This document shows positions 6,006-6,839 of a stretch of DNA of 6,839 bases, one piece after another; the first letter of the stretch is position 1, and each line of letters begins with the position of its first letter. The translations under genes and the position numbers were made by a program. This DNA is from Flavobacteriaceae bacterium UBA2765 (GTDB lineage: Bacteria; Bacteroidota; Bacteroidia; Flavobacteriales; Flavobacteriaceae): NCBI GenBank assembly GCA_002352665.1, contig DEIV01000123.1, positions 1-6,839 on the forward strand. The letters run 5' to 3'. The notes under the pieces are model-generated. The model did no database searches, was not told where the DNA came from, and worked only from the letters and a program-made list of their open reading frames with translations.

Positions 6006-6839
6006 TTAGAAAAATCTAGGTGATACTACTTTTTCTCTTGACACATCAATATCCCATAATAAAAATGCTTCATGAGAGCCAGAATTAAAATCTCCCAAAT
6101 TGGAGGTGGTATAGTCATAAGCATAACCTATTCTTAAATCCTTAGTTACCATCATACTTATCAATCCGGTAATAGCATCATCTAGCCTATAAGAAGTGCC
6201 TAACTCGAATCTCTCATTTAATAAGAAGTTAGCAGATAAATCTATAGATACTGGAGCTCCCGGAGCAGCTTTGACCATAACAGATGGTTTAATCTTTAAG
6301 GTTTCTGAGGCATCAAAAACATAACCACTAGTTAAAAAATAATGCATCTTTTCAGAAGCTTGTGTTATGCTATTACTTTTTTCAAAATGTTTAGTCTCTA
6401 AAATATTAGGTAATGATAAGCCCAAGTAAAATTTATCAGTATAATAAAATGCTCCCGCACCAAAATTTACTAACGCTCTATTATCAAAGTCTAAATATGT
6501 TGGGTCATTGGGATCTACTGTAGTCAATGCCAGTTCATCTAAATTATGAAAAGTAAAACCTGCCTTTAATCCAAAAGCCAATTTACCTTCCTCAGAGGTA
6601 TTGATGGTATATGAAAAATCTGCAAATAAATTTTGTTCTTTTAGAGGTCCTATTTTATCAACAATAGCTGAAATACCTACCCCAATTTTTTCGCTAACCG
6701 GAGCATGAGTTGCTAATGTTAATGTTTTAGGTGCTCCATCAATATCTACCCATTGTGTTCTTCCTAATATACCTATGCTTAATGTTCCTTTAGAACCTGC
6801 ATATGCCGGATTTAGAACATTCATATTATACATATACTG
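6006..6839 (-). CDS. PorP/SprF family type IX secretion system membrane protein (N-terminus cut by window edge)
   Basis: The frame is open to the right edge: two codons (Gln, Tyr) precede the first visible ATG at 6833, so the start and signal peptide lie outside. 277 residues are visible. They open with QYMYNMNVLNPAYAGSKG, the conserved N-terminal block of PorP/SprF proteins, which normally follows a signal peptide and a short QDPQYTQ-like stretch, so roughly 20-30 residues are missing. The rest alternates short amphipathic strands, as in a beta-barrel of the outer membrane. It ends SPRFF, with a C-terminal Phe typical of proteins assembled by the BAM complex. Family members partner with type IX secretion: PorP is needed for secretion in Porphyromonas, and SprF for export of the gliding adhesin SprB in Flavobacterium. 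Accessory copies often follow a large adhesin gene, expected here beyond 6839. The OmpA-family gene follows downstream. It is probably an accessory paralogue, not the core porP. Confidence 0.92.
   Translation of the reverse strand, partial: QYMYNMNVLNPAYAGSKGTLSIGILGRTQWVDIDGAPKTLTLATHAPVSEKIGVGISAIVDKIGPLKEQNLFADFSYTINTSEEGKLAFGLKAGFTFHNLDELALTTVDPNDPTYLDFDNRALVNFGAGAFYYTDKFYLGLSLPNILETKHFEKSNSITQASEKMHYFLTSGYVFDASETLKIKPSVMVKAAPGAPVSIDLSANFLLNERFELGTSYRLDDAITGLISMMVTKDLRIGYAYDYTTSNLGDFNSGSHEAFLLWDIDVSREKVVSPRFF

Noticed and set aside
5815..6009. 64-codon hydrophobic plus-strand frame opposite the OmpA signal peptide
   Set aside because: The hydrophobicity comes from reading the antisense of a signal peptide and AT-rich spacer; there is no support for a real membrane peptide.

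Overview
The window is AT-rich and looks like chromosome from a member of the Bacteroidota, most likely family Flavobacteriaceae. The evidence is a PorP/SprF-family type IX secretion protein, an OmpA protein with PD40 blades and a carboxypeptidase-regulatory-like domain, a TACCTTTG promoter element matching the phylum's TAnnTTTG consensus, and the general absence of Shine-Dalgarno sequences before starts. Genus cannot be fixed from the sequence alone.

Layout. Positions 1-361 (minus strand) hold a two-gene unit: a 75-residue PspC-domain membrane protein followed 6 bases later by the first 42 codons of a two-transmembrane potassium-channel protein that runs off the left edge. A 110-base divergent region (362-471) separates it from uvrA (472-3291, plus), a complete 939-residue nucleotide excision repair ATPase. 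After a 130-base gap comes a 241-residue LOG-family (TIGR00730) Rossmann protein (3422-4147, plus). The convergent gap 4148-4379 holds an imperfect inverted pair of a short repeat resembling dispersed intergenic repeats, and a strong intrinsic terminator pointing left. The right part (4380-6839, minus) is an envelope module: a PorP/SprF outer-membrane protein, cut at its N-terminus by the window edge, followed after 67 bases by a PD40/CRD/OmpA peptidoglycan-binding protein.

How the genes fit together. The minus-strand right module probably serves type IX secretion or anchoring of a surface adhesin encoded just beyond the right edge. This is inferred from the usual adhesin-PorP/SprF neighbourhood; the adhesin is not visible here. 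uvrA acts in DNA repair; the LOG protein probably hydrolyses nucleoside monophosphates to free base and ribose 5-phosphate. The left unit is a membrane or ion-transport pair. I see no CRISPR array, tRNA, rRNA, insertion sequence or phage gene. Nothing here is clearly a new system; the best leads are the inverted repeat at 4192-4276 and the TPR-less OmpA partner of PorP/SprF.
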